From positions 1 to 64,000 of the forward strand of contig NZ_MJAO01000020.1 in the NCBI RefSeq assembly GCF_001902635.1: a DNA stretch of 64,000 nucleotides. The letters are read 5' to 3'. The notes beneath the pieces are model-generated. The model was not told where the DNA came from. It did not search any database and saw nothing but the letters and a program-made list of their open reading frames with translations. The DNA comes from Serratia marcescens (GTDB lineage: Bacteria; Pseudomonadota; Gammaproteobacteria; Enterobacterales; Enterobacteriaceae). The position numbers were made by a program, and so were the translations under genes. This document shows positions 21,573 through 32,331 of the stretch, one piece after another. The number at the start of each line of letters is the position of its first letter. Positions within the stretch are counted from its first letter, which is position 1.

Positions 21573-23234
21573 TTACGGCAGTTGTTGGTTCACCGTTTGG
21601 CCGTCGCCGGCGGTGGCCTGCAGATTGCCTTTCAACGAGGCTTTGAACGACCCGTCGCTGTTCAGCAGCCCTTTCAACTGAAGCTCAAGGTTGCCGTCGC
21701 CCGTCAGCGGCACCGGCTGCCATCCCCATTGCTGCAAGGTGTCTACCGGTACCGTTCGGCCGTGCAGCGTCAGCTGGAACGGCTTGCCCGGCAGCTGATC
21801 GACGGTCGCTTTGGCCTCCAGCAACCCCTGCGGCATAAAGGCGCTGAGTTCGGTGACGTTGATCTGGTTGGCGTCGGCGTTCAGCGCAAGCGAAGGGCGC
21901 CGCACGTCGATCTTGTTGAAGGTCGCTTCGCTGCCGTTCAGATTCAGCGAGCCGGACCAGATACCCCACTGGTGGTCGCGCGCCAGCAGCAGGTTGCTGC
22001 CGTAGCCGTCCAGCGCGGTGATCTGGAACGGGAACGCCGGGTTGATATCGATGATCAGATTGCGATTGGTGGTCAGCTTGGTGACGTACACCTCCGCCAG
22101 CCAGTCCGGCAGCGGTTTCAGCCACAGCGCGCGCCAATCGGTCGGCAGAGTGTACTCCAGCGCCGCCATGGCCACTTCATCCAGCTGCAGGCGTTTGCCG
22201 GCGCGCAGCCAGTTGCCGGAGGTGCGCAATAGCCCGCCTTCCCAGCGGGTGGTGAATTGCTGAATGGCGATGCCGGCGGAGGAGAGCCGCAGGGTGGCGA
22301 TCGGATCGATCAGGTGGAAACCGCCGTTGATCATGTCGCCGGCGTTGAAGTTGAGCGAGCCGTCCTCGCTGTGCCAGTCGCCCTTTTCGAGGCTGACGTT
22401 TTGCAGCGACAGATCGAGATCGTTAAACGCCCAGGCCTTGCCTTCCAGGCGCGCATCGATCAGGTCGAAACGCTTGAGGGTGACTGGCGGCAGGGTGGTG
22501 AAGCGCTGCATGAATTCCGCCAGCGTCAATGGGGTTTGCATGCGCACGCCGCTCAACCGCAGGCGTTCCACCTGCCAGGTGCCGTCGGCAGCGCGGCTGG
22601 CCACGCCGGTCAGGTCACCCTGCGCCAGGTCGGCGCCGAAGTTGTTCAACAGCAGCTGGCCCTGTTTCTGCTCCCCCTGCATCAACACCTTCGAGGCGGG
22701 AATGCCGTTCAGCGTCATCGAACCGGCGCTGAACTGGAACTGGTTGTTGTCCCCCAGCAGATGGCCGGCCAGCGGGCGCCACGGCGTGATGCCGGCATTG
22801 ACCTGCTGCGCGTTGAGCTGCCATTCATCATCGTTGGACTGCAGCGCCATGTTGCTCAGCTGCAGTACGTCGGCCTGTACAGGCAGCGCCGCCGCCTGCG
22901 GCTGCACGTTCAGCGTGCCGTCGCGCAGCGTGACGCTGTGGAAATAGCGCGGTTCGGTGATTTGGCGCAGGCTGAGGCCGAGATCGACGCGTTTGGCGAC
23001 CAGCGCCTGCGGCTGACCGTTGCGCGCCAGGTGCACATCTTCCAGACCGATCTGGTCCGGCTGGTGCCACGAATGGGTGATTTTTCCTATCGACAGGCGG
23101 TATTCGCTGTTGCCGCTGATCCAGGCACTCAGGCGGCCTGCCGCCCAGCGGGTTTGCCCCACCAGATACAGCACCACCACCGCCAGCGCGATCAGCAGCA
23201 GCAACGTCAGCAACAGCTTTCCGATAAATTTCAT
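21573..23234 (-). CDS. yicH: AsmA-family protein YicH
   Basis: A 553-residue protein with one N-terminal transmembrane helix (about 5-25) and a long periplasmic beta-rich region with repeated LNLNG/LRLSGV-like blocks, typical of AsmA family proteins thought to move lipids between inner and outer membranes. E. coli YicH is slightly longer (569). The C-terminal AsmA-2 block runs through LSAFMPQGLLEAKATVDQLPG. It is downstream of xanP on the same strand, separated by the xanP terminator. It faces fabY, a neighbour it does not have in E. coli. Confidence 0.88.
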   Translation of the reverse strand: MKFIGKLLLTLLLLIALAVVVLYLVGQTRWAAGRLSAWISGNSEYRLSIGKITHSWHQPDQIGLEDVHLARNGQPQALVAKRVDLGLSLRQITEPRYFHSVTLRDGTLNVQPQAAALPVQADVLQLSNMALQSNDDEWQLNAQQVNAGITPWRPLAGHLLGDNNQFQFSAGSMTLNGIPASKVLMQGEQKQGQLLLNNFGADLAQGDLTGVASRAADGTWQVERLRLSGVRMQTPLTLAEFMQRFTTLPPVTLKRFDLIDARLEGKAWAFNDLDLSLQNVSLEKGDWHSEDGSLNFNAGDMINGGFHLIDPIATLRLSSAGIAIQQFTTRWEGGLLRTSGNWLRAGKRLQLDEVAMAALEYTLPTDWRALWLKPLPDWLAEVYVTKLTTNRNLIIDINPAFPFQITALDGYGSNLLLARDHQWGIWSGSLNLNGSEATFNKIDVRRPSLALNADANQINVTELSAFMPQGLLEAKATVDQLPGKPFQLTLHGRTVPVDTLQQWGWQPVPLTGDGNLELQLKGLLNSDGSFKASLKGNLQATAGDGQTVNQQLP

Positions 23235-23320
23235 CGTCTACATCCGCATCGGTCAAAAAAGATACCCTGTTTATGCCGCAATTGGCCGGGCATCTCAAGG
23301 GCAATGGTCTGATAGACAAT

Positions 23321-23345
23321 AAAAAACGGCCGCAAGCGGCCGTTT
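23321..23345 (-). terminator. xanP terminator
   Basis: Stem AAACGGCCG / CGGCCGTTT with a CAAG or CTTG loop. On the minus strand it is followed by a T run (plus A tract 23321-23326), just past the xanP stop. Confidence 0.88.
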
Positions 23346-23362
23346 GAACGTCAATGGGCGGG

Positions 23363-24763
23363 TTACTTTTTCTCGTGTTCCTGCGGGAACACCAGGTTCA
23401 GCACGATGGCGGTAATGCCGCCGGCGGCGATGCCGGAAGAGAGCAGGGTTTTCAGCCAGTCCGGCGCGAACTGCAGGATCAGCGGCTGCTGGGATACGCC
23501 CATGCCGACGGCCAGCGACAGTGCCATGATCATGATGGCGCGGCGGTTCAGGCGCTCGCGCGACACGATGCGCACGCCCGAGGCGGCGATGGTACCGAAC
23601 ATCACGATGGTCGCACCGCCCAGCACTGGCTCGGGAATGTGCTGCACGAAGCCGGCCACCGCCGGGAACAGCCCCAGCGCGATCAGCATCAGCGCCACGA
23701 CGAAGCCGACGTAGCGGCTGGCGACGCCGGTCAGCTGGATCACACCGTTGTTCTGGCCGAAGCAGGAGTTGGGGAAGGTGTTGAACACCGCCGACAGCAT
23801 CGAGTTCAGGCCGTTGGCCAGCACGCCGCCCTTCAGGCGCTTCATGTACAGCGGCCCGCTGACCGGCTGTTCGGAGACGTCAGAAGTGGCGGTGATGTCG
23901 CCGATGGTTTCCAACGAAGTGACCATAAAGATCAGCATCAGCGGCAGCAGCAGGTTCCAGTCGAAGCCCAGGCCGTAATAGAGCGGCGTTGGGATGGTGA
24001 TCGCCGCCGTTGGGGCCGCCGGTGCGTCGGCGGGCAGCATGTCCATCGCCCAGGCCAGCAGGTAGCCGATCGCCATGGCGATCACCAGCGAAGCCACGCG
24101 CAGGTATGGGTTGCGCTGGCGGTTCAGCAGGATGATCACCACCAGCACCGCGCCGGCCAGCAGCAGGTTTTTCGGCGAGCCGAAGCTGTGATCGTTCATC
24201 GCGGCGTAGCCGCCGCCGATCGAGGTCAGGCCAACCTGAATCAGCGACAGACCGATGATCATCACCACGATGCCGGAGACCAGCGGGGTGATGATGCGGC
24301 GCGCCAGGTGCAGCACGCGCGACAGCAGAATTTCGGTGCAGGAGGCGACCATCAGGGTGCCGAACAGTGCGGCCATCATGGTCGGCACGTCGGCGCCGCC
24401 GTTTTTCAGCGCCAGGCCGCCCATGATCAGCGGCGAAACGAAGTTGAAGCTGGTGCCCTGAATCGACAGCAGCCCGGAGCCCACTGGCCCCCAGGTTTTG
24501 ATTTGCAGAATGGAAGCCAGACCGGAGGCGAACAGCGACATGCTGATGATGTGCTGAGTATCCTGCGCCGGCAGGCCCAGCGCCTGACAAATCAGTAGAG
24601 CCGGGGTGATCACCGCGACGAACATCGCCAACAGATGCTGGCCGGCGGCAAACAGCGTTTGCGGCAGCGGCGGGCGATCTTCCAGGCGATAAATCAGTTC
24701 GCTGGCGCGGGGTTCAGAGGAGGCTTGGCGCGCGGCATCAAGCTCGGAGGATGACATGCTCAT
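23363..24763 (-). CDS. xanP: xanthine:H+ symporter XanP
   Basis: A 466-residue NCS2/NAT family permease with about 14 membrane segments; E. coli XanP (463) takes up xanthine with high affinity. Family signatures are [16 protein letters not shown], the NAT motif region [22 protein letters not shown], and [13 protein letters not shown]. The frame is open to 24823, but ATG 24763 (or the ATG two codons later) fits the family. A perfect PurR operator lies 55 bases upstream, pointing to purine repression. It is divergent from gltS. Confidence 0.93.
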   Translation of the reverse strand: MSMSSSELDAARQASSEPRASELIYRLEDRPPLPQTLFAAGQHLLAMFVAVITPALLICQALGLPAQDTQHIISMSLFASGLASILQIKTWGPVGSGLLSIQGTSFNFVSPLIMGGLALKNGGADVPTMMAALFGTLMVASCTEILLSRVLHLARRIITPLVSGIVVMIIGLSLIQVGLTSIGGGYAAMNDHSFGSPKNLLLAGAVLVVIILLNRQRNPYLRVASLVIAMAIGYLLAWAMDMLPADAPAAPTAAITIPTPLYYGLGFDWNLLLPLMLIFMVTSLETIGDITATSDVSEQPVSGPLYMKRLKGGVLANGLNSMLSAVFNTFPNSCFGQNNGVIQLTGVASRYVGFVVALMLIALGLFPAVAGFVQHIPEPVLGGATIVMFGTIAASGVRIVSRERLNRRAIMIMALSLAVGMGVSQQPLILQFAPDWLKTLLSSGIAAGGITAIVLNLVFPQEHEKK

Positions 24764-24817
24764 GGTGTGGCGTTTCCAGATACGGCAAAGCAGGCATTTT
24801 AATGCGCCGCCCCGCAA

Positions 24818-24833
24818 AAGCAAACGGTTGCGT
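24818..24833 (-). promoter_or_regulatory. PurR operator upstream of xanP
   Basis: AAGCAAACGGTTGCGT fits the enterobacterial PurR consensus ANGCAANCGNTTNCNT at every defined position. It is centred about 60 bases before the xanP start, in the right place to block its promoter. Repression by hypoxanthine- or guanine-bound PurR is inferred. Confidence 0.75.
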
Positions 24834-25002
24834 GCAAATATTATGTTGCCGACTTTCGCGTTTATGTCGCATTTTCATTCATTTTCTCTTGTCATCTCAG
24901 CGTTTTTTACTTTTAATCCTGCACTCATCAAGTTTAAAAACTAAGTGGTTTCTATAACTTATTATTTTTATTTGGATCTTTTCCCTTACATGGAGTACCT
25001 GG

Positions 25003-26214
25003 ATGTTTCATCTTGATACTTATGGCACGTTAGTCGCGGCGACGCTGGTTTTGCTCCTCGGGGGCAAGTGCGTCAGAAGCATTCCTCTGCTGCGAAAATA
25101 TACTATTCCCGCGCCCGTCGCCGGCGGTTTGCTGGTGGCCCTCCTGCTGTTAGCCCTGAAAAAGTTCGTCAACTGGGAAATCAGTTTTGACATGTCGCTG
25201 AAGGACCCGCTGATGCTGGCCTTCTTCGCCACCATCGGCCTGAACGCCAACCTGGCGCGTTTGCGCGCCGGCGGCAAGGTGCTGCTGGTGTTCTTGTTCG
25301 TGGTGCTGGGGCTGTTGATCGTGCAGAACGCCATCGGCATCGGCATGGCGAAAATGCTGGGGCTGGATCCGTTGATGGGCCTGATCGCCGGTTCGATCAC
25401 CCTGTCGGGCGGCCACGGTACCGGGGCCGCCTGGAGTAAGCTGTTCATCGAGCGCTACGGCTTTGAAAATGCCACGGAAGTCGCCATGGCCTGCGCCACC
25501 TTCGGCCTGGTGCTGGGCGGCCTGATCGGCGGCCCGGTGGCGCGCTATCTGGTTAAACACTCCTCTACGCCGGAAGGCACGCCGGAAGACAGCGTGCAGC
25601 CGAGCGGCTTCGAGAAGCCGGAAAGCGGTCGCCTTATCACCTCGCTGGTGATGATCGAAACCATCGCCATGATCGCCATCTGTCTGAGCCTGGGGCAACT
25701 GATTGCCGGCCTGCTGAGCGGCACGGTGTTTGAGCTGCCGAATTTCGTCTGCGTGCTGTTCGTCGGGGTGATCCTCAGCAACACGCTGGCTTTCACCGGC
25801 TTCTATACCGTGTTCGAGCGGGCGGTGTCGGTGCTGGGCAACGTCAGCCTGTCGCTGTTCCTGGCGATGGCGTTGATGAGCCTGCGCCTGTGGGAGCTGG
25901 CCTCGCTGGCGCTGCCGATGCTGGCGATCCTGGCGGTGCAGACTCTGGTGATGGCGCTGTACGCGATCTTCGTCACCTACCGGGTGATGGGCAAAAACTA
26001 CGACGCAGCGGTGCTGGCCGCCGGCCACTGCGGTTTCGGCATGGGCGCCACGCCGACGGCGATCGCCAACATGCAGGCGATCACCGATCGCTTCGGCCCG
26101 TCGCACGTGGCGTTTTTGGTGGTGCCGATGGTGGGGGCGTTCTTTATCGATATCGCCAATGCCATCGTCATCAAGCTGTATCTGCTGCTGCCGGTGTTCC
26201 CGGCGGTGGGGTGA
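25003..26214 (+). CDS. gltS: sodium/glutamate symporter GltS
   Basis: A 403-residue Na+-dependent glutamate transporter (401 in E. coli) with two inverted halves of about five helices. The paired reentrant-loop motifs are visible as GSITLSGGHGTGAAW (about residue 130) and GHCGFGMGATPTAIANM (about residue 340). TGGAGTACCTGG precedes the ATG. It is divergent from xanP and convergent with recG; its terminator overlaps the recG stop codon. Confidence 0.96.
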   Translation: MFHLDTYGTLVAATLVLLLGGKCVRSIPLLRKYTIPAPVAGGLLVALLLLALKKFVNWEISFDMSLKDPLMLAFFATIGLNANLARLRAGGKVLLVFLFVVLGLLIVQNAIGIGMAKMLGLDPLMGLIAGSITLSGGHGTGAAWSKLFIERYGFENATEVAMACATFGLVLGGLIGGPVARYLVKHSSTPEGTPEDSVQPSGFEKPESGRLITSLVMIETIAMIAICLSLGQLIAGLLSGTVFELPNFVCVLFVGVILSNTLAFTGFYTVFERAVSVLGNVSLSLFLAMALMSLRLWELASLALPMLAILAVQTLVMALYAIFVTYRVMGKNYDAAVLAAGHCGFGMGATPTAIANMQAITDRFGPSHVAFLVVPMVGAFFIDIANAIVIKLYLLLPVFPAVG

Positions 26215-26236
26215 TATCGCGAGTGATAAAAGAAGA

Positions 26237-26259
26237 GGGCGCCTGCGGCGCCCTTTTTT
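26237..26259 (+). terminator. gltS terminator
   Basis: Stem GGGCGCC / GGCGCCC with a TGC loop followed by a six-T run. The T run reaches into the recG stop codon, so the two convergent genes share almost no spacer. Confidence 0.88.
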
Positions 26260-28339
26260 ATGCGTTGGAGTAACGCGCCTTCTCCGGCAGCCAGCGTTCG
26301 ATCAGCGCCTGGGCGTGCTCCGGATAGTGCTGATGAAGATGGCGAGCGACGCGCTGCACGTCGGGGATCATCGCCTGATCGCGCAGCAGATCCGCCACCT
26401 TGAATTCGGCGCTGCCGGTCTGGCGGGTGCCCAGCAGCTCGCCCGGGCCGCGGATCTCCAGATCGCGCTGCGCGATGACGAAACCATCGTTGCTGTCGCG
26501 CAGCACCTGCAGGCGCGTTTGCGCGGTCTTGCTCAGCGGCGTTTTGTACAGCAGCACGCAGTGCGAGGCCACGGCGCCGCGTCCTACGCGGCCGCGCAGC
26601 TGGTGCAGCTGCGCCAGGCCCAGCCGTTCCGGGTTTTCGATGATCATCAGGCTGGCGTTCGGCACGTCGACGCCGACTTCGATCACCGTAGTGGCGACCA
26701 ACAGCTGCAGCTCGCCCTGTTTAAACGCCTGCATCACCGCCTGCTTTTCCTGCGCTTTCATGCGGCCGTGCACCAGCGCCACTTTCAGCTCCGGCAGCGC
26801 GGCTTTCAATTCTTCCCAGGTGGCTTCCGCCGCTTGCGCTTCCAGCAGCTCGGACTCTTCGATCAGCGTGCACACCCAGTAAGCCTGCCGCCCCTCTTCC
26901 AGACAGGCGCTCTTCACCCGTTGAATGATGTCGGCGCGGCGAGTATCAGGAATGGCGACGGTGGTCACCGGCGTGCGGCCCGGCGGCAGCTCGTCGATCA
27001 CCGAGGTATCAAGATCGGCATAGGCGGTCATTGCCAGCGTGCGTGGGATCGGTGTGGCGGTCATGATCAGCTGATGGGCGTGGAAGCCTTGCTCTTCGCC
27101 TTTCTCCCACAGCGCCAGCCGCTGATGCACGCCAAAACGGTGCTGCTCATCGATGATTACCAAGGCCAGGCCGTTGAACTGTACCTGTTCCTGGAAGATG
27201 GCGTGGGTGCCGACCACCATCGACACTTGGCCGCTGGCGATGGCTTCCTGCTGCGCGATGCGCGCCTTGCCTTTCTGTTTGCCGGCCAGCCAGCCGACTT
27301 CCAGCCCCAGCGGTTCGAACCACTGGCGGAAATTGTTGGCGTGCTGCTCGGCCAGCAGCTCGGTCGGCGCCATCAGCGCCACCTGCTTGCCGTGCGCGAT
27401 GGCGCGTAGCGCTGCCAACGCCGCCACCAGCGTTTTGCCGGAGCCGACATCGCCCTGTACCAGCCGCATCATCGGGAAGTCTTTTTGCATGTCGGCTTCG
27501 ATGTCGGCCACCACGCGCGTCTGCGCGCCGGTCGGTGAGAACGGTAGCTGGGCGAGAAAACGGTTTTTCAGCCGATCGTCCGGTAGCAGCGGCTGCGCCT
27601 GGTAACTCTGGGCGCCGGCGCGCACCGCCAACATACTGAGGTTATGTGCCAGCAGCTCTTCGAGGATCAGGCGTCTTTGCGCGGGATGTTTGCCCAGTTC
27701 AAGATCCGTCAGCTGGATATCCGGCGGCGGGCGGTGCAGGGTGTGCAACGCCTGTGGCAGGCTCATCAGGCCGCCGCTCAGCTCGGGCGGCAGCAGTTCG
27801 GCGATGGCGCAGGTATCCAGCAGCTCCAGCGCCTGATCGGTCAGTTTGCGCAGCGTGGCCTGCCGCACCCCCTCGGTGGTGGGGTAGACCGGCGTCAGCG
27901 ACTCTTGCAGCTCCACCTCGCTGGTTTCGCCCTGAATGCGGTATTCCGGATGGATGATCTCCGCGCCGTGGTTGCCGCGTTTGATCTCGCCGTAGGCGGT
28001 TACGCGGCGGCCGGTGGCCAGGCTGTTCTTCATCGCGGCATTGAAGTTGAAGAACCGCATGGTGAGGATACCGGTGCCGTCGCTGATCTGGCAGGTCAAC
28101 ATGCGGCGGCGGCCGAAGCTGATGTCGCTGCGCAGCACTTCCCCTTCTACCGTGGCGTAGATGCCCGGCAGCAGATCGTTGATCGGATAGAGGCGGGTGC
28201 GGTCTTCGTAGCGCAGCGGCAGGTGCAGCAGCAGATCCTGAATGGTGTCGAGGCCGATCTTGGCCAGTTTGCCCGCCTGGCTGGCGCCAACCCCGGAAAG
28301 CGTAGTGAGTGGGACAGCATCCAGCAGGCGGCCTTTCAT
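26258..28339 (-). CDS. recG: ATP-dependent DNA helicase RecG
   Basis: Branch-migrating helicase that rewinds stalled forks and R-loops. The 693 residues equal E. coli RecG. The N-terminal wedge/OB domain contains LLHLPLRYEDRT. Helicase motifs are GDVGSGKT (I), DEQHRFG (II, DEQH), TATPIPRTL (III), and the VI-region QLRGRVGRG. The true start is ATG 28339 (MKGRLLDAV), which overlaps the trmH stop by four bases; the frame extends further upstream. Last gene of the rpoZ-spoT-trmH-recG cluster. Confidence 0.97.
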   Translation of the reverse strand: MKGRLLDAVPLTTLSGVGASQAGKLAKIGLDTIQDLLLHLPLRYEDRTRLYPINDLLPGIYATVEGEVLRSDISFGRRRMLTCQISDGTGILTMRFFNFNAAMKNSLATGRRVTAYGEIKRGNHGAEIIHPEYRIQGETSEVELQESLTPVYPTTEGVRQATLRKLTDQALELLDTCAIAELLPPELSGGLMSLPQALHTLHRPPPDIQLTDLELGKHPAQRRLILEELLAHNLSMLAVRAGAQSYQAQPLLPDDRLKNRFLAQLPFSPTGAQTRVVADIEADMQKDFPMMRLVQGDVGSGKTLVAALAALRAIAHGKQVALMAPTELLAEQHANNFRQWFEPLGLEVGWLAGKQKGKARIAQQEAIASGQVSMVVGTHAIFQEQVQFNGLALVIIDEQHRFGVHQRLALWEKGEEQGFHAHQLIMTATPIPRTLAMTAYADLDTSVIDELPPGRTPVTTVAIPDTRRADIIQRVKSACLEEGRQAYWVCTLIEESELLEAQAAEATWEELKAALPELKVALVHGRMKAQEKQAVMQAFKQGELQLLVATTVIEVGVDVPNASLMIIENPERLGLAQLHQLRGRVGRGAVASHCVLLYKTPLSKTAQTRLQVLRDSNDGFVIAQRDLEIRGPGELLGTRQTGSAEFKVADLLRDQAMIPDVQRVARHLHQHYPEHAQALIERWLPEKARYSNA

Positions 28340-29031
28340 TTGCGCACCGTCGCTTGCATGGCCGCCCACCATTCGGCGCTGGCGACCACCTGGCCCTGCT
28401 CGTCGATCTGCGGGCGCGGCAGCCCTTTGCGCTTGGCCACGTTGGCCAGCACCGGGTAGCCGCCTTCGAACAGCAGACGCTGCTGCTCTTCTTCGTCCAG
28501 CATGCTGTTGTCGCGGCGATACAGGCCGGCGTTCTGCCGCTGGCGCTGCGCTTCATACAGGATCAGCGCGGAGGCCACGGAGACGTTAAGCGATTGCACC
28601 ATGCCGATCATCGGAATGACGATGTCCTGATCGGCGAGCGCCAGCGCTTCTTCGGTGATGCCGGTTTTTTCCTGGCCGAGCAGCACGCAGGTTGGCCGGG
28701 TGTAGTCCACCTCGCGGAAATCGACCGCGCGGGCAGACAGATTGGTGGCCAGAACTTGCATTCCTTGGGCTTTCAGGTGACTGACCGCGTCGCCGATGGT
28801 GCGATGGGTTTTAACGCTGACCCAGCTGTTGCTGCCGGCAGCGGAGGAAACCAGGGTGCGCATGCGGGTGGTGGGCCACACGGCGTGGACCTGATGCACG
28901 CCGACGGCGTCGGCGGTACGGATAATGGCGGAGACGTTATGCGGCTTGTGCACCTGCTCCAGGCAGACCGTCAAATCCGGCTGCCGGGTCGCGAGCATTT
29001 CACAAATCCGCGCATAGCGTTCAGGACTCAT
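28336..29031 (-). CDS. trmH: tRNA (guanosine-18-2'-O)-methyltransferase
   Basis: SPOUT-class enzyme that methylates the ribose of G18 in the D-loop of tRNAs (formerly SpoU). The 231 residues (229 in E. coli) show the three SPOUT motifs: NVSAIIRTADAVG with the catalytic Arg, LLGQEKTGI, and IPMIGMVQSLNVSVASA, which forms the SAM-binding knot. It lies five bases after spoT and overlaps recG by four, so all are one transcript. Confidence 0.96.
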   Translation of the reverse strand: MSPERYARICEMLATRQPDLTVCLEQVHKPHNVSAIIRTADAVGVHQVHAVWPTTRMRTLVSSAAGSNSWVSVKTHRTIGDAVSHLKAQGMQVLATNLSARAVDFREVDYTRPTCVLLGQEKTGITEEALALADQDIVIPMIGMVQSLNVSVASALILYEAQRQRQNAGLYRRDNSMLDEEEQQRLLFEGGYPVLANVAKRKGLPRPQIDEQGQVVASAEWWAAMQATVRK

Positions 29032-29036
29032 AAGCG

Positions 29037-31148
29037 CTAGTTTCGGTTGCGGTTAACTTTGATCACATCCGGCATGATACGGATTTTACGCATAATGTTT
29101 GCCAAATGGATGCGATCGCGGGTGGTCAAGCGGATAAAGGCGCTATAAACCCGACCGTCTTTCTCTTCGGTGTTCAGGCTCTGAATATTGGATTCGGCCG
29201 CGTTGATCGCCGCCGTCAGGTTGGCCAGCGCGCCCTGGTGGTTAAACATATCCACCTTGATCTCGGCGATGAACTCCTGCTCGGTCTCTTTATCCCACTC
29301 GACCGCCATGAATTTCTCAGGCTCTTTCTGATAGCCGCGAATGTTGCGGCAGGACTCATGGTGGATCACCAGCCCTTTACCTGGGCTGACGTGAGCGATA
29401 ATCGGGTCGCCAGGAATCGGACGGCAGCACTTGGCGAAGGTGATCAACACGCCGTCGGCGCCCTTGATAGCCAGGTTGCGCACGCCGGAGGAAGCGCCCA
29501 GACTGGACTGGTCGCCCTGCAGGTTCTTCGCCACCACCACGCTCATGGCGTTGCCGAGGCCGATTTCCGCCAGCAGATCGTCCAGCGTCGCCAGCTTCAT
29601 GCGGTCCAGCTCGTGCTGAATGTTTTCCTGCGGGATCTCGGCCAGCTTGCGGCTGCCGCCCAGCGCGTGGTTGAGCAGACGGCGGCCGAGGCCGACGGAG
29701 TCGTCGCGCTTGAGGTTCTTCAGCATCTGGCGAATTTTGGCGCGCGCTTTCGAGCTGACCACGAAGTTCAGCCAGGCGGCGTTGGGCCGTGCGCCCGGCG
29801 CGGTGATGATCTCGACGGTCTGGCCGCTGGTCAGCGACTGCGACAGCGGGTACGGCTGACGATCGACGCGCGCACCGACGCAGGCGTGGCCGATATCGGT
29901 ATGCACCGCATAAGCGAAGTCGACCGGCGTGGCGCCGGCGGGCAGCTCGACGATGCGGCCTTCCGGGGTGAAAACGTAAATCTCATCCGGGAACAGATCG
30001 GATTTGACGCTCTCGATAAATTCAAACGAACTGCCGGCGCTTTGCTGCAGCTCCAGCAGGCTTTGCATCCAGCGCTGGGCGCGGATCTGCGCCGTGGTGC
30101 CGGTTTCGCCCTGTTCTCTTTCCTTGTAAGCCCAGTGCGCGGCCACCCCCATCTCAGCCATCTGGTCCATGTCTTCGGTGCGGATCTGCACTTCGACCGG
30201 CACGCCGTGCGGGCCGATCAGCGAGGTATGCAGCGATTGATAGCCGTTGGCTTTGGGAATGGCGATGTAATCTTTCACCCGCCCCGGGCGCGGTTTGTAC
30301 AGGCTGTGCACCTGGCCGAGCACGCGGTAGCAGGTATCGACCTCTTTCACGATCACCCGGAACGCGTAGATATCCATGATGGAATGGAAACGCTGTTCTT
30401 TGAGATGCATCTTGAGGTAGATGGAGTAGAGGTGTTTTTCCCGCCCGCTGACGCGGCAGGCGATGCCGGCTTCGGTCAGTCGCCCTTCGATCTCGGAGAG
30501 GATTTTTTGAATCATCTCTTTGCGGTTGCCGCGCGCGGCTTTCACCACTTCCTTGATCACGCGATAACGGTTCGGGTACAGCGCCTCGAAGCCCAGCTCT
30601 TCCAGCTCGGTTTTCAGGTGATGAATACCCAGACGGTGGGCGAGCGGGCTGTAGATTTCCAGGGTTTCACGCGCGATGCGCCGGCGTTTGTCGGGGCGCA
30701 GCGAACCGAGGGTGCGCATGTTGTGCGTACGGTCGGCCAGCTTGATCAGTACGACGCGGATATCCTGCACCATCGCCATGATCATCTTGCGGAAGTTTTC
30801 CGCCTGCGCTTCTTTCTTGTCCTGGAACTTCAGCTTGTCGAGTTTGGAGACGCCCTCGACCAGTTCGGCGACGCTCTTGCCGAACAGCTGTTCCATATCT
30901 TGGTAGGTGGCCGGGGTGTCTTCGATGACGTCGTGCAGCAATGCCGCCATCAGCGTCTCGTGGTCGAGACGCATTTCCGCCAGGATGCAGGCCACGGCGA
31001 CCGGGTGAGTAATGTAAGGCTCACCGCTGGAGCGTGTCTGGCCCTCGTGCGCGTCGCGCGCGACGAGGTATGCCTGTTTGAGGCGCTTAATCTGCTCCTC
31101 GGGCAGGTAACGTTGAATCAGCAGATTCAGGCTTTCAAACAGGTACAA
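29037..31148 (-). CDS. spoT: bifunctional (p)ppGpp synthetase II/hydrolase SpoT
   Basis: Main (p)ppGpp hydrolase with weak synthetase, controlling the stringent response to carbon, fatty acid and iron stress. The 703 residues are nearly collinear with E. coli (702). The HD hydrolase domain contains HPVAVACILAEM, LLHDVIEDT (HD) and ADRTHNMRTL. The synthetase region has GREKHLYSIYLKM and YKPRPGRVKDYIAIPKANGYQSLHT. TGS (VFTPEGRIVELPAGATPVDFAY), a zinc-finger region with CCRPIPGDPI and a C-terminal ACT domain complete it. It follows rpoZ after 18 bases. Confidence 0.98.
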   Translation of the reverse strand: MYLFESLNLLIQRYLPEEQIKRLKQAYLVARDAHEGQTRSSGEPYITHPVAVACILAEMRLDHETLMAALLHDVIEDTPATYQDMEQLFGKSVAELVEGVSKLDKLKFQDKKEAQAENFRKMIMAMVQDIRVVLIKLADRTHNMRTLGSLRPDKRRRIARETLEIYSPLAHRLGIHHLKTELEELGFEALYPNRYRVIKEVVKAARGNRKEMIQKILSEIEGRLTEAGIACRVSGREKHLYSIYLKMHLKEQRFHSIMDIYAFRVIVKEVDTCYRVLGQVHSLYKPRPGRVKDYIAIPKANGYQSLHTSLIGPHGVPVEVQIRTEDMDQMAEMGVAAHWAYKEREQGETGTTAQIRAQRWMQSLLELQQSAGSSFEFIESVKSDLFPDEIYVFTPEGRIVELPAGATPVDFAYAVHTDIGHACVGARVDRQPYPLSQSLTSGQTVEIITAPGARPNAAWLNFVVSSKARAKIRQMLKNLKRDDSVGLGRRLLNHALGGSRKLAEIPQENIQHELDRMKLATLDDLLAEIGLGNAMSVVVAKNLQGDQSSLGASSGVRNLAIKGADGVLITFAKCCRPIPGDPIIAHVSPGKGLVIHHESCRNIRGYQKEPEKFMAVEWDKETEQEFIAEIKVDMFNHQGALANLTAAINAAESNIQSLNTEEKDGRVYSAFIRLTTRDRIHLANIMRKIRIMPDVIKVNRNRN

Positions 31149-31166
31149 GGCGGACTCGCAGTCTAA

Positions 31167-31442
31167 TTAACGACGACCTTCAGCAATCGCGGTAACCGCT
31201 TGAATCTCTGCGGCTTCCTGCTCTTGCTGTTCCTGGCGCTCACGCACGTCGAGGATCTGGCTGGTGATCAGGCCTTCTTCGATTTCGCGCAGGGCGATAA
31301 CGGTGTACTTGTCGTTCTCTTCCGGAACCAGTGCATCTTTGCCGCCGGTCTGGATCTGACGCGCCCGACGAGCAGCGACCAACACCAGGTCAAAACGGTT
31401 ACCAATTTTCTCTACAGCGTCTTGAACAGTTACGCGTGCCAT
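31167..31442 (-). CDS. rpoZ: RNA polymerase omega subunit
   Basis: A 91-residue subunit that chaperones beta-prime and carries part of the ppGpp site of RNA polymerase. It begins [20 protein letters not shown] with the conserved AARRARQ, and has a glutamine/glutamate-rich C-terminal tail. Length equals E. coli. First gene of the rpoZ-spoT-trmH-recG operon, 54 bases after gmk. Confidence 0.97.
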   Translation of the reverse strand: MARVTVQDAVEKIGNRFDLVLVAARRARQIQTGGKDALVPEENDKYTVIALREIEEGLITSQILDVRERQEQQEQEAAEIQAVTAIAEGRR

Positions 31443-31496
31443 ATTTGTGCTACTCCACAGGTGACGAAAAGACTGGGCATGATACTGAAACTGCCT

Positions 31497-32192
<696 letters not shown>

Positions 32193-32331
32193 CTAACGCG
32201 CCAGGTGCAGCGTTAGCTCGCATTTTGCCCGCCGCTTTGCGCGGAAAAAGCGGCGAATGAGCGAATTTGCGCGTCGAAGGGCAACATTTCTGCAGTTTTG
32301 GCCTCGGTGGCGGCGCGTTGCCGCCCCGAGA

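Noticed and set aside
29106-31166. Long 686-codon open frame antisense to spoT
   Set aside because: Shadow of spoT codon pattern; no recognisable domain, and spoT is full length and conserved.
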